A stretch of 64,000 nucleotides of DNA from Nostoc sp. FACHB-152 (GTDB lineage Bacteria; Cyanobacteriota; Cyanobacteriia; Cyanobacteriales; Nostocaceae), in the NCBI RefSeq assembly GCF_014697475.1, contig NZ_JACJRV010000001.1, positions 62,001-126,000 of the forward strand. The letters are read 5' to 3'. Positions within the stretch are counted from its first letter, which is position 1. Every line of letters starts with the position of its first letter. The translations under genes and the position numbers were made by a program. The notes beneath the pieces were generated by a model. That model was not told where the DNA came from. It worked only from the letters and a program-made list of their open reading frames with translations, and searched no databases. Shown here one piece after another: positions 36,146-44,789 of the stretch.

Positions 36146-36852
36146 TGTTCAAACAACTCGTTTTGTAGTGCAAGTTTTAGTTGAGTATCTTCTAGTGAAG
36201 CGGGGAGGAATTGTTCGACGCGAAATAAACCATAACGTCCTTCTATTTCGATAGGGCCGACTATTTCACCTGGGCTGGCAATGTCAATGGCGGCTCTAAC
36301 TTTATCTGGAATACTGCCGCGACTGATGGCTCCCATCATGCCGTTCATGGTGCGCTCTTCGGCTTGGGAATATTCTTTGGCTAGTTGCTCAAAACTGGCT
36401 CCTTCTTCGATTTGGGTTTTGAGTTCTTCTACTAGTTCTTGGTTGTTGACGATGATGCGTGAGAGGATAACGCGGTCTAGGTAGATTTTTCTTTCGATGA
36501 AGTATTCGGAAATTCTTGGTTCTGTTACTAGGTTTCTGAGGTTTTCGATTTTGAATCCTAGGCTAATTGATGTATGAAATGTGCCATAGTCTGTGCCATT
36601 TGCTTGTAACCATTGTTGAAATACTTGGGGTTGAGTGAGTTCGTTTTTGAGACGAAAGTCAATGATTGCTTGTTCTGTTATGGCTGGATTGATTTCTAAA
36701 TCATCTCTGGTTTTTATTTCTTGCTCTATGACATATTGCCGCAGAATTTCTCCGATAAATTGTGAGAGTTTGCCAGCTGCTTGCAGATATTTTACTGCTT
36801 CTTCTTTTGTTATTGCTTGCTCATTGATTGTCAAAAATGGTAAAGTTTCCAT
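36103..36852 (-). CDS. Parvulin-type peptidyl-prolyl isomerase (PpiC/SurA-like)
   Basis: This 249-residue protein has an N-terminal helical chaperone-like region (about 1-125) and a parvulin domain (about 130-225, VILSRIIVNNQELVEELKTQ and ISRGSIPDKVRAAIDIASPG). No signal peptide is visible, so it appears cytoplasmic, which fits a role in preparing the substrate of the coupled ABC exporter. Its 3' end overlaps the exporter gene by 43 nt, implying translational coupling. Parvulins next to HlyB-like exporters are recurrent in cyanobacteria. Confidence 0.87.
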   Translation of the reverse strand: METLPFLTINEQAITKEEAVKYLQAAGKLSQFIGEILRQYVIEQEIKTRDDLEINPAITEQAIIDFRLKNELTQPQVFQQWLQANGTDYGTFHTSISLGFKIENLRNLVTEPRISEYFIERKIYLDRVILSRIIVNNQELVEELKTQIEEGASFEQLAKEYSQAEERTMNGMMGAISRGSIPDKVRAAIDIASPGEIVGPIEIEGRYGLFRVEQFLPASLEDTQLKLALQNELFEQWLAEKIQKLTVKL

Positions 36853-37008
36853 GAAATTACCTAGAAAAAACTTTAAAATTTCATAATTAAAATAGTCATT
36901 AGCTGAATCAAGATTAAGACTTCGTTAAGCTTAATTAGCGTGCGAAATTATAGCAACTCCACTGCTGGTGTGTTGCCGGAAAAAAAATTTAAGTTTTCAG
37001 AATGATAA

Positions 37009-37806
37009 TTAGGCTACAAAGATTGTCCAGATCCAAGCAAATGATATTGCTGCGATCGCGCCGATTAATGTATTGAAAATATTCACTATTTCATTGGTTA
37101 GCCAAGTATATTTCGTTTGCAGTGTTGCTCCAATTACACTTTCTAAATTTGTCGCAATGAAAGCGGCTAAGATACACCACACAATTCCTAACAAGTCTAT
37201 AAATCCTACCGCCCAACTAACAATTGCGATCGCTATTGATGCCACTACACCAGCTAAAGTGCCTTCTAAGCTGACTGCACCTTCTGTACCACGCGGTACT
37301 GGTTGTAATGTAGTAATCAAATAAGTGGTTTTACCATAGGCTTTACCCACTTCGCTAGCAGAGGTGTCAGACAGTTTGGTACTAAAACTCGCTACAAAGG
37401 CTAACAATAGCAAAGACACAGGATTAGGCACTAAAGTCTGGAGATTAGCTCCTACAAATCCGGAATTGATCACCCCTACACCCACAGCACACAATGTACC
37501 AGTTAATGCTGAACCCCAAACATTTTCCGGGCCTCTTGCGCCGGAACGTTTTTCTGCGATGCCTTCTGCTTCTTTCTGTGCCATGCCAATGCGTGTTACT
37601 CCTGAACCCACCAGGAAGTAAAACATGACTACTAGATATCCCTGCCACCCTAATGTTCCCCAAATCAATACACCTAGTCCCCAAGCGTGAAATAATCCGG
37701 CTGGGGTGAGCAGTTTTTTAGGAGCAATCCAAGCTAAACCCAATAAAATTGTGTTTAATCCTACTCCTACTAACCAGGGATTTGCAGAGTTAATGAAAGG
37801 TAACAT
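37009..37806 (-). CDS. DUF92 family membrane protein (VTE6-like, phytyl-phosphate kinase candidate)
   Basis: This 265-residue polytopic protein of the DUF92/TIGR00297 family has about six to seven membrane helices. Conserved loops are GARGPENVWGSA, KLSDTSASEVGKAYGK, VPRGTEGAVSLEGT and NLESVIGA. The plant homologue VTE6 is a phytyl-phosphate kinase that recycles phytol from chlorophyll into tocopherol, and cyanobacterial members probably do the same. That specific assignment rests on family knowledge, not on residues seen here. Confidence 0.82.
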   Translation of the reverse strand: MLPFINSANPWLVGVGLNTILLGLAWIAPKKLLTPAGLFHAWGLGVLIWGTLGWQGYLVVMFYFLVGSGVTRIGMAQKEAEGIAEKRSGARGPENVWGSALTGTLCAVGVGVINSGFVGANLQTLVPNPVSLLLLAFVASFSTKLSDTSASEVGKAYGKTTYLITTLQPVPRGTEGAVSLEGTLAGVVASIAIAIVSWAVGFIDLLGIVWCILAAFIATNLESVIGATLQTKYTWLTNEIVNIFNTLIGAIAAISFAWIWTIFVA

Positions 37807-38191
37807 TAGCAGTGAATCACAAGTAGTGTTGTCATTGCCAGCATATCAACAGAATAACTAATTTTAGACCCTGTTTGCTTGCTCTGTGCCATTCTTTCAT
37901 CCCAAAAGTGCATTTCTATTACTTTTACTGGGAGTGAGAGAAAAAACAGGGAAGACAAAGAATAAATTTTGTGCTTTGATCAGAACCAAAATATAGGCTA
38001 CAGCAATATAAAACTGTGTTCTGTTTAACCACAATTAGGTTTTCAGCGCATAAATTGTAGATATAGCAGTCCTAAATCATTCGTGAACAACAAGTAGAGA
38101 CGTAGCATTGCTACGTCTCTACATTTGGTGGAATGACGAAAAATCGTTCACTGATTTTCATAAAATCTATAAAATCTCATCAAAACAAGTT
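37807..38191. repeat. Intergenic region with a 29-bp palindrome
   Basis: This 385-bp spacer contains at 38094-38122 a perfect inverted repeat, GTAGAGACGTAGCA, then T, then its complement. It is a widespread Nostoc-type palindrome. An upstream extension of the VOC frame starts inside it and is rejected. Otherwise no feature was seen. Confidence 0.6.
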
Positions 38192-38623
38192 ATGAACAGA
38201 CCTATATTTCATTTGGCTTTCCCCGTAAGTGATATCCAACAGACGAAAGCATATTATGTTGATGGCTTGGGTTGCATTCCTGGCCGAGAAAATCCCCACG
38301 CTTTAATTCTCAATCTCTATGGACATCAACTAGTAGCGCACACTACCAAAGAACCTTTAACAAGGCAACGCACGATTTATCCTAGGCACTTTGGACTAAT
38401 CTTTACTGAAGAAAGTGATTGGGAAGAGTTGTTAACTAAAGCACAAAAGCAACAACTGTTATTTCGAGAAGAAGCTAAAGACCGCTTTGTGGGTTCGGCT
38501 TTAGAGCATCGGACTTTCTTTTTAGAAGATCCTTTTTATAATTTGATGGAGTTTAAATATTACCGCTACCCTGATGCGATTTTTGGTAGTTATGAGTATA
38601 CCCAAATTGGCGATCGCTCTTAA
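38192..38623 (+). CDS. VOC family (glyoxalase-fold) protein
   Basis: This 143-residue protein has a vicinal-oxygen-chelate fold of two beta-alpha-beta-beta-beta modules: FHLAFPVSDIQQTKAYYVDG and, in the second half, RTFFLEDPFYNLMEFKYYR. The metal-binding candidates are the first-strand His in FHLAF, the His in RHFGLIF and the terminal Glu in LMEFK. The substrate is unknown. The start ATG at 38192 (MNRPIFHLAF) is preferred because the longer frame begins inside a palindromic repeat. Its last 71 bp overlap the 3' end of the convergent lipase gene. Confidence 0.82.
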   Translation: MNRPIFHLAFPVSDIQQTKAYYVDGLGCIPGRENPHALILNLYGHQLVAHTTKEPLTRQRTIYPRHFGLIFTEESDWEELLTKAQKQQLLFREEAKDRFVGSALEHRTFFLEDPFYNLMEFKYYRYPDAIFGSYEYTQIGDRS

Positions 38624-39230
38624 CTGTCTTAATCGGTTCGGCTAAGGCTGTGGCGACTGCGGTTAAACTCCTAGAGTCAGTTAACATCCAAGGGTGTGAT
38701 GCTACGGGAATAATTACTTGTGTACCTATGGGCATCTGAGAACTGTCTGCTGGTACAATCATCAAATCGTAAGGTGTCCAAATCGATGTAAAGTTTAGTT
38801 CCTTTAACATTACAACATCAGAATTTAAGTCCTTGAGAAAATTACTGTGAGTACGCATTTGTTGACAACCAGGCTTCCAAGAACCATATGCAACATAAGT
38901 TCCATGATGTGGTGATGATATGGTAATGAACCGTTGCACCCGCTCAATGCCTCCCAGTCGTTGTACATAATAACGACTGACGATTCCTCCCATACTGAAA
39001 CCTACTAAATCTAGCGGCTGTTCTGGGTCAAAGTTTGCATCAATATAATTAGCTACTTGCTTTGCCAACACATCAAGACCAACATCACCATTATTAGGTA
39101 CTAGATTTAGCGCATACACAGACCAGCCCTTCTGTGTTAGGTAACTTCTCATCTTGTGGAATACTGCTTCTGTATCGCTAATTCCATGTACTAATAAAAC
39201 TGGATTGTAGTTTTGATTGGTAATGTTCAT
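38553..39230 (-). CDS. Lipase/esterase-like alpha/beta hydrolase
   Basis: This protein of about 225 residues is an alpha/beta hydrolase of the lipase class 2/PGAP1-like group. It has the oxyanion region PVLLVHGISDTEAVF, the nucleophile elbow DLVGFSMGGIVSRYY (Ser in GFSMG) and TISSPHHGTYVAYG. The catalytic Asp is probably in IVPADSSQMPIG and the His in PVASHPWMLTDS. ATG at 39230 is preferred over the TTG at 39257. It converges on and overlaps the VOC gene by 71 bp. Confidence 0.88.
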   Translation of the reverse strand: MNITNQNYNPVLLVHGISDTEAVFHKMRSYLTQKGWSVYALNLVPNNGDVGLDVLAKQVANYIDANFDPEQPLDLVGFSMGGIVSRYYVQRLGGIERVQRFITISSPHHGTYVAYGSWKPGCQQMRTHSNFLKDLNSDVVMLKELNFTSIWTPYDLMIVPADSSQMPIGTQVIIPVASHPWMLTDSRSLTAVATALAEPIKTVKSDRQFGYTHNYQKSHQGSGNI

Positions 39231-39778
39231 TGCCTGATGCCTATATGAGCCTGTCAAAAATCTAGCTAAGTTATGTTGACCTCACAGATGCAGCTATGAC
39301 ACTCAAATCACTGGCTACACACTCTAAATATCTACTTCATAGTTATTCAGATATTTATCTAAATAAAGTTTATTAAATTTTGTTAAGACAACTTTCATAA
39401 TCTTGCTTATAGTTACAGTAAAATTTAATAATGAGTCTTGATATATACAGGCTGCAAATGCCTGCAAAATCAAAGACATTTGCTCTGTAGTCTTACTAAA
39501 GTCGTGTCATAGTACTAAACTATAAACTTAGTAAAAGTAATAATACGGCGCAAAAAAATGTAGCATTAAGCTGCAATTTTTAACATTACGGTCAACTGAA
39601 GTGTGAAGTGTGAAGTATGAAGTATGAAATTAATCCACAAAGGGATAAGTCATGAGTCAGGAGAAACTGAATTATTTCACCTAGTAGGGAAGAGGGCTGT
39701 ACAAGTTATTACTTCACACTTCAGCATTTTTTCAGTCAATAGTGAAATTTACAAATATAGAATGCAGGAGAAATTCTA
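39231..39778. repeat. Intergenic region with TGAAGTG/TGAAGTA heptamer STRRs
   Basis: This 548-bp AT-rich spacer has heptamer repeats GTGTGAAGTGTGAAGTATGA at about 39601-39627 and the complementary TTACTTCACACTTCA at 39709-39723, so the two could pair. It ends with the ribosome binding site GCAGGAG of the next gene. No ORF or RNA gene was recognised. Confidence 0.5.
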
Positions 39779-40252
39779 ATGTCCGGTTTTATCAAAGTTA
39801 TCAAAAATTTAATTGCTGGAATTTTGGGCTTCGTCACAGGGCTGTTACGTGGGAAGAAAGGCAACGGTGGCTACTATTTACAATTAGATGAAAGTGCTGA
39901 ACCAACTCCAGCACCTACACCAAAACCAGCCGCTACTACTAACGGTACAAAAGCTACAGCAAAACCACCAGAAGCAGAGAAAAAACCTGCACCTGTGGAA
40001 GCAGAGAAAAAACCTGCACCTGCTGCTAAAGCAGTGAAAGCTAAGGCATCGCAAAATGGCAAAGTTGCTACACCTGAACCTGAAAAAGCTCCAACTGCTG
40101 TTGCTGCTGTTAAGAAAGAACCCACTGAAACTACATTTGCTCCAAAATATTTAGTTCCTTCTGCTACTAATGGCCGTCGTCGTCCCGGAGCAAATATGAG
40201 TTCGTTCTTGGATATGGCAAGTCAAGTAAAAACTCCTAGCCAAGCTCAGTAA
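39779..40252 (+). CDS. Hypothetical protein with amphipathic N-terminus and Ala/Pro/Lys-rich linker
   Basis: This 157-residue protein has an N-terminal hydrophobic/amphipathic helix (about 1-25, FIKVIKNLIAGILGFVTGLL) followed by a basic patch RGKKG, suggesting peripheral membrane binding. The long middle (about 40-125) is a low-complexity linker with a repeated EAEKKPAP unit. The C-terminal APKYLVPSATNGRRRPGANM and SSFLDMASQVK look like a short conserved binding segment. I do not recognise the family. A good ribosome binding site, AGGAG, precedes the ATG. It abuts the convergent TPR gene with no gap. Confidence 0.7.
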   Translation: MSGFIKVIKNLIAGILGFVTGLLRGKKGNGGYYLQLDESAEPTPAPTPKPAATTNGTKATAKPPEAEKKPAPVEAEKKPAPAAKAVKAKASQNGKVATPEPEKAPTAVAAVKKEPTETTFAPKYLVPSATNGRRRPGANMSSFLDMASQVKTPSQAQ

Positions 40253-41344
40253 TTAATTTTCATTGTTAGCGATCGACAAGCATTTATTAAACACCAATCC
40301 GCTATACAACTGAAAAGCTGCATCCCAATTACTCTGCTCTCTACGAAACAGATGGATATGGGGTGTAATATTGCTTAAAAGTTCTGTTTGCTCCAGAATT
40401 GTCTCGGCAAAAGGGGTAAAATCTGACCAAAGTTTAACTTGTGGTAACTGCTGCTCCAACCAGTTAAGTACCTGATTCCAGTTAATTCTGATGGTATTGT
40501 GGCTGGCTTGGGCAGCAATTTCTATACCTTGCTGAAATTCATAACTATTGTCTGAAAGTCTGAGAATGCAATGTCGCTCAGGAATATGTAAATCACAAAA
40601 CTGGGCGTAATCTTGCGTTTGGGTTTTGCGTTCTAGTTGATGTTTAGCATTAACATCTACAACTTGTTCAAAAATTGGTAATAGTCCTGCTACTCGTGCT
40701 GTAACTTCCGACCAATTAAAGGTGAGAGAACCAAGTTGATTTTCTTGGTTACGACAAACTACAGTAGGTTGTAGGTTAGCTTCAGAAAAATATTGGACTT
40801 GAAAAACTTGTATTTGCTCAATTGCAGCTATTGATGTCCAAAAGCAGGGGATTTCCGCTTGCTGTAGCTGTTCACCGTAATATTGTAGTTCTCCTACTTG
40901 TCCAGTGCGATAGAGTTTCCAGTGTCGGGTGGGTAGTAATAACCGGGCTGTGTAAGCGTCTAGCTGCATGATTTGAGCAAATTTTGGTGCAGCGATCGCC
41001 TTGATTTCATTACTTATAGGCTCTAGGACTAGTATACCTGGTTCAGTATTGTTAGGTTCGGCTGTGGCTTTGGCAATGGCGCGTAGTCTTTCTTCTTCCT
41101 CAACTTCCTTCAGTCGTTGTAAACCTTGACGTGCTTGCGACAAGATTTTGTTATGAGTGGTAGTCTGCAACAACTGACGATATATTCTCTCTGCTTCCTG
41201 TTGTTTGCCAGATACTTCATAAAGTCTGCCAACATAAAATTGCACCCAAGGGTCTTGAGGTGATTGTTTTACTAGCTGTTTCAGCAATTTAGCAGCAGTC
41301 TGATATTCTTTACGCTCAAAAGCGATCGCAACCTGCTCAATCAT
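40253..41344 (-). CDS. TPR-repeat protein
   Basis: This protein of about 363 residues has tetratricopeptide repeats at the N-terminus (IEQVAIAFERKEYQTAAKLL and DPWVQFYVGRLYEVSGKQQE, about residues 3-90), followed by a region of about 260 residues of unknown fold. The ATG at 41344 has AGGA 8 nt upstream and is preferred. A longer frame to 41395 would place its ATG directly after the rsmE stop codon (TAAATG). It is probably co-transcribed with rsmE. The function is unknown. Confidence 0.75.
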   Translation of the reverse strand: MIEQVAIAFERKEYQTAAKLLKQLVKQSPQDPWVQFYVGRLYEVSGKQQEAERIYRQLLQTTTHNKILSQARQGLQRLKEVEEEERLRAIAKATAEPNNTEPGILVLEPISNEIKAIAAPKFAQIMQLDAYTARLLLPTRHWKLYRTGQVGELQYYGEQLQQAEIPCFWTSIAAIEQIQVFQVQYFSEANLQPTVVCRNQENQLGSLTFNWSEVTARVAGLLPIFEQVVDVNAKHQLERKTQTQDYAQFCDLHIPERHCILRLSDNSYEFQQGIEIAAQASHNTIRINWNQVLNWLEQQLPQVKLWSDFTPFAETILEQTELLSNITPHIHLFRREQSNWDAAFQLYSGLVFNKCLSIANNEN

Positions 41345-41395
41345 GGTTTTTTCCTGCATCCCCGCTTGTAGTTTGATTGGCGCGAGATATATCAT

Positions 41396-42115
41396 TTATA
41401 CTTCACAGGTTGCGGTAACTATGGATAACGCCACAATTGGAGCAGTCACAGCGCGGAGGATACGACGACCGAGAGATACAGGTTGAAAGCCAGAGGCGAT
41501 CGCAATTTCTAGTTCTTTTTCTGTCCAGCCGCCTTCGGGGCCTGTAGCAATAATTAGGGCTTGGTCATTTGTTATTTGTGCTTTGTTGGGTAAGCAATTG
41601 AGTAATTGAGGATAGTTACCCCGCGCCTCACAGATATACTTTTGACCATTGACTGTTGACAAAGACTCACTAAAAGCTACTGGTTCTAAGATTGTCGGGA
41701 CAAAAGCCCGTTCTGATTGTTCTGCGGCTTCTGCGGCTATGCGTCGCCAACGTTCGAGCTTTTGGGGGCTGGGATTGAGGAGAGTGCGATCGCTAATAAC
41801 TGGAGCAATACAAGTTACACCTAATTCCGTACAGCAACGCACCACTTCATCGAATCCGCTACCTTTCGGCAAGGCTACCATTAAGGTAATTGATACTGGT
41901 AATTCCGTTTCTACGGAGAGTGTTTCTAAAACCTGGGCTTGTTCTCCTGTTAATTGTGCTAACCACCATTTACCCAAACCATCCATTGCAATAAAGCGAT
42001 CGCCCTCACGCAAACGCAGCACTCGGACTAGATAATGTAGCTGCTGGGGTGTCAGGATAATTTGTGATGCTTGGAGTTGAGAGGGAGCGATCGCAATTCG
42101 TTGTAGTTGAGTCAT
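41396..42115 (-). CDS. rsmE: 16S rRNA m3U1498 methyltransferase
   Basis: This 239-residue SPOUT methyltransferase methylates N3 of U1498 in 16S rRNA. The N-terminal PUA-like domain (HYLVRVLRLREGDRFIAMDG) and the C-terminal knot (LIIATGPEGGWTEKELEIAI and SLGRRILRAVTAPIVALSIV) are characteristic. GSGFDEVVRCCTELGV is the conserved central motif. The stop codon abuts the start of the longer TPR frame, indicating an operon. Confidence 0.95.
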   Translation of the reverse strand: MTQLQRIAIAPSQLQASQIILTPQQLHYLVRVLRLREGDRFIAMDGLGKWWLAQLTGEQAQVLETLSVETELPVSITLMVALPKGSGFDEVVRCCTELGVTCIAPVISDRTLLNPSPQKLERWRRIAAEAAEQSERAFVPTILEPVAFSESLSTVNGQKYICEARGNYPQLLNCLPNKAQITNDQALIIATGPEGGWTEKELEIAIASGFQPVSLGRRILRAVTAPIVALSIVTATCEV

Positions 42116-42170
42116 GCTAGATCAAATATCCATAAAATTATAAAATTTCACTGGATTAAATTTGGTTTAA

Positions 42171-42262
42171 ACTAGTACACCACGGCGGAAATAAGCAGAC
42201 CATTGAAAAGTTATAAACAGCTTATTCCATAGTATTTTTGACTTCCGCCTTGCGGTACTAGT
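42171..42262. mobile_element. MITE-like element C (92 bp)
   Basis: This element is bounded by ACTAGTAC ... GTACTAGT, with imperfect terminal inverted repeats of about 20 bp (CTAGTACACCACGGCGGAAA versus CTAGTACCGCAAGGCGGAAG read inward). It has no coding capacity. It is immediately followed by the remnant of an Rpn-type nuclease gene. Confidence 0.7.
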
Positions 42263-42263
42263 G

Positions 42264-42428
42264 TCTTTTGATAATGTTTGCAAAATATTAGCAGAAAAAT
42301 ATCCAATGGAGTTTGCTCGATGGTTGTTACCTGATGAACTGCGAAAAGTTTAAGTATTAAAAACTGAATTAAGCATCGAACCAATTTGAGCAGATTCCTT
42401 CACATTTTGACAAAGTGAATTACCTTGA
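42264..42428 (+). pseudogene. N-terminal remnant of an Rpn-family nuclease/putative transposase gene
   Basis: The plus frame reads SFDNVCKILAEKYPMEFARW and LLPDELRKV, a stop, VLKTELSIEPI, a stop, ADSFTF, a stop, QSELP. This is the typical N-terminus of the Rpn/PD-(D/E)XK family, broken by three in-frame stops and then lost. The preserved codons show it was once a gene. Confidence 0.65.
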
Positions 42429-42431
42429 TAA

Positions 42432-42480
42432 AACCTCCGCATACTTTGCGCTAACCTCTGCGTACCTTTGCGTTTAAAAA
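42432..42480. repeat. Dispersed CTCCGC/TCTGCGT repeat, copy 3
   Basis: The core CTTTGCGCTAACCTCTGCGT followed by CTTTGCGTTTAAAAA is related to 9711-9757 and 31901-31937. The rest of the spacer up to 42798 is AT-rich and shows no recognisable feature. Confidence 0.5.
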
Positions 42481-42798
42481 AGATTTTATTCCTCAGAGGA
42501 TGTTTGTAAAGTACCATGCTGTATCCAAGTCCCCAACTTTTTTAATAAGTCAGGGATTTGCGTCTCGTTAAAGTTACTACAAAACTTTATCTTAAAAATG
42601 CTTTAATACAACTATTAACTTATTGAGAATAGCCGTAAAATGATGTTTCTATCAGCTAATTCTTTTAATAAGATTTTAATTATTATTGCCAAATAGATAG
42701 GAATTTTCCTGTCAGTTTAGATAAGGTTGTCGCCACATCTTCTATCAGTAAAGCCCTGTAATCTTATTTGCTGTTGTAGTTAATTTCATAAAAAGTTG

Positions 42799-43494
42799 AT
42801 GAGTAAAGATACACCAGAAGAATTAGAATCAGATAAAGAAATCGAACGCTTAATTGATGAAGTAATGTCCTCATCCCTGAATAATAATTCAAAACTGACT
42901 GATGAACAGTACCGTGAAAAGATGCAACGCCGCAAAGAAATACAAGATCGGCGCATAGCACAAGCGGTACCAGAGAAAGGGTTAATTATTGTTAATACTG
43001 GTAACGGTAAAGGCAAAACTACGGCAGCGTTAGGAATGGTAATGCGATCGCTGGGTCATGGGTATAAAGTGGCGATCGTCCAATTTATCAAAGGCGCGTG
43101 GGAACCTTCCGAAAAAATGGTGTTCAGCCATTGGGAAGACCAAATCGAATTTCATGCGATGGGTGAAGGCTTTACTTGGGAAACCCAAGACCGCGATCGC
43201 GACCTCGAAAAAGCGCAAGCCGCTTGGGAAAAATCATTAGAATACATCCGCAACCCAGATTTTCAATTGGTGTTGTTAGATGAAATCAATATTGCCTTAA
43301 AAATGTCTTACTTACAAATAGAAGAAGTTTTAGCTGGCTTGGCAGAGAAACCACCATCAAAACACGTAATTCTTACAGGTAGAGGCGCGCCAGCAGCTTT
43401 AATTGAGCGTGCTGATTTAGTCACAGAAATGACATTAATCAAGCATCCTTTCCGCGACCAAGGTGTGAAAGCGCAACCAGGAATTGAATACTAA
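42799..43494 (+). CDS. cobO: Cob(I)yrinic acid a,c-diamide adenosyltransferase
   Basis: This 231-residue CobO/BtuR-type protein transfers the adenosyl group of ATP to cob(I)yrinic acid a,c-diamide or cobinamide. The P-loop is VNTGNGKGKTTAALGM, followed by VAIVQFIKGAWEPSE, DLVLLDEIN-like LVLLDEINIALKM and HVILTGRGAPAALIERADLV, all typical. ATG at 42799 is preferred over TTG at 42796. No riboswitch is evident upstream, in contrast to cobG. Confidence 0.94.
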   Translation: MSKDTPEELESDKEIERLIDEVMSSSLNNNSKLTDEQYREKMQRRKEIQDRRIAQAVPEKGLIIVNTGNGKGKTTAALGMVMRSLGHGYKVAIVQFIKGAWEPSEKMVFSHWEDQIEFHAMGEGFTWETQDRDRDLEKAQAAWEKSLEYIRNPDFQLVLLDEINIALKMSYLQIEEVLAGLAEKPPSKHVILTGRGAPAALIERADLVTEMTLIKHPFRDQGVKAQPGIEY

Positions 43495-43649
43495 TGAAGT
43501 ATGAAGTGTGAAGTGTGAAGTGTGTTCGCCCTACAGCCCCAAGGGCATCCTACGGCAGGTTTTCTCGCAAGGTAGTGTAAAGTCTAAAACAGCCAATAAA
43601 AGCAACCCAAGCGATGATTTTCTGTACTAAACATTTCATACTTCATACT
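43495..43649. repeat. Inverted TGAAGTG/ACTTCAT heptamer STRRs between convergent genes
   Basis: Tandem TGAAGTATGAAGTGTGAAGT at 43495-43522 and CATACTTCATACTTCAT at about 43636-43652 form inverted arrays at the two ends of the 155-bp spacer. They can pair into a long stem and may separate the convergent transcripts. Confidence 0.55.
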
Positions 43650-44366
43650 TCATAATTGATTTGCTTGGCACATTTGCAAAATGCGGCGATCGCTAGCACC
43701 AATAGATTTAATTGGATGATAGTCTTGCAATGCTACTGAGTGGGCATAATTACTAAAATCATCATCAGAAACGGAAGGAATTGTACTGGTTGTAGCTACC
43801 TCAGACGAGCCAACTTCATCTTGTGAGCCATTGACTGTCATTGCTAATTCGCCAGATTTGTCAATTGTGCCTTGAAAGCAACTAAATTCAGAGCTAGGCA
43901 TATACAAAGCACCAATCACTCTACTTTGTTGCTTCTTGAATATGATATATCCTTGACCAATCTCATTCGCTGTTGGCGATTGTCCATAGAGATAAATCCC
44001 ATCCTTTTTAGGGATAGTTCTTTTGGACATTACTCCAGCTTCTTTGCCAGCTTTTTGATAATTTACAGGTAATAAATCTGTAGACTCAGCTTCTACATCA
44101 GTTTCTAAAGCTACTGTTTGCTGTTGAGTTCGCTGTTCTCTAATTTCTCTGAGCCGTGATAACAAAGAATTGTCCGAACTATTCAGTTGCTGATTAGTCA
44201 ATCTAGAAAAGTTACCATTTAAAGATGCAGAAGTTGATACTGTTCGTAATTGTTTACTTAATACAGGGTTAGTCTGCTCAGTTACTACACCAATAGTTAA
44301 AACCAAGCCAACAATAGGAAATGCTAGTTTACTAGGGGATAAGAATTTAGAAATATTGTTAAGCAC
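43650..44366 (-). CDS. Conserved-looking secreted hypothetical protein
   Basis: This 238-residue protein has an N-terminal hydrophobic segment (about 14-30, KLAFPIVGLVLTIGVVTEQ) that may be a signal peptide or anchor. It then has a Ser/Asn/Gln-rich stretch with a short helical region (LSRLREIREQRTQQQ), and a C-terminal domain with DGIYLYGQSPTANEIGQGYI and VIGALYMPSSEFSCFQGTID, which looks beta-rich. I do not recognise a named family. Confidence 0.6.
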   Translation of the reverse strand: MLNNISKFLSPSKLAFPIVGLVLTIGVVTEQTNPVLSKQLRTVSTSASLNGNFSRLTNQQLNSSDNSLLSRLREIREQRTQQQTVALETDVEAESTDLLPVNYQKAGKEAGVMSKRTIPKKDGIYLYGQSPTANEIGQGYIIFKKQQSRVIGALYMPSSEFSCFQGTIDKSGELAMTVNGSQDEVGSSEVATTSTIPSVSDDDFSNYAHSVALQDYHPIKSIGASDRRILQMCQANQL

Positions 44367-44789
44367 CCGACCACTCCTGTTACGAAATTAACTGTCTCCT
44401 CTGCGACTCACTTAAACCATAACTAATTGTTTATTGTTCAAGGTTCCGTCGATGGTTTGATTTAGATTTATCAAAATAAAAATTCGTCAAAAATAGAAGC
44501 TTTCTGGAGTATTTGACGATAATCTCAGACTATCATCACTTAGAGAATTCACTCTTCACCCAACAGAATCACCCAATCGGGTGATGTAATAGAGAAGTGC
44601 AAAATTTTAATAACCTTTAAAAGCTTTTCCTTTACAAATATTGATATTTTTCTTGTCAATTAGGTTTGACTATAATCAACTACAACAGCCAAGCTCTACA
44701 TTTCGTAAGAGATGATATTTTAATTTTTCGGGTGTAGAGTAACGGAAAAGCAGACACTAGAAGTTAGAAGCTAAGGATAATTATTTATT
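44367..44789. other. Intergenic region between divergent genes
   Basis: This 423-bp AT-rich spacer contains an ACTCTTCACCCAAC motif (44550-44563, also near 63640) and a small palindrome CACCCAATCGGGTG. It is the likely promoter region of the two divergent genes; no consensus promoter could be assigned. Confidence 0.4.
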
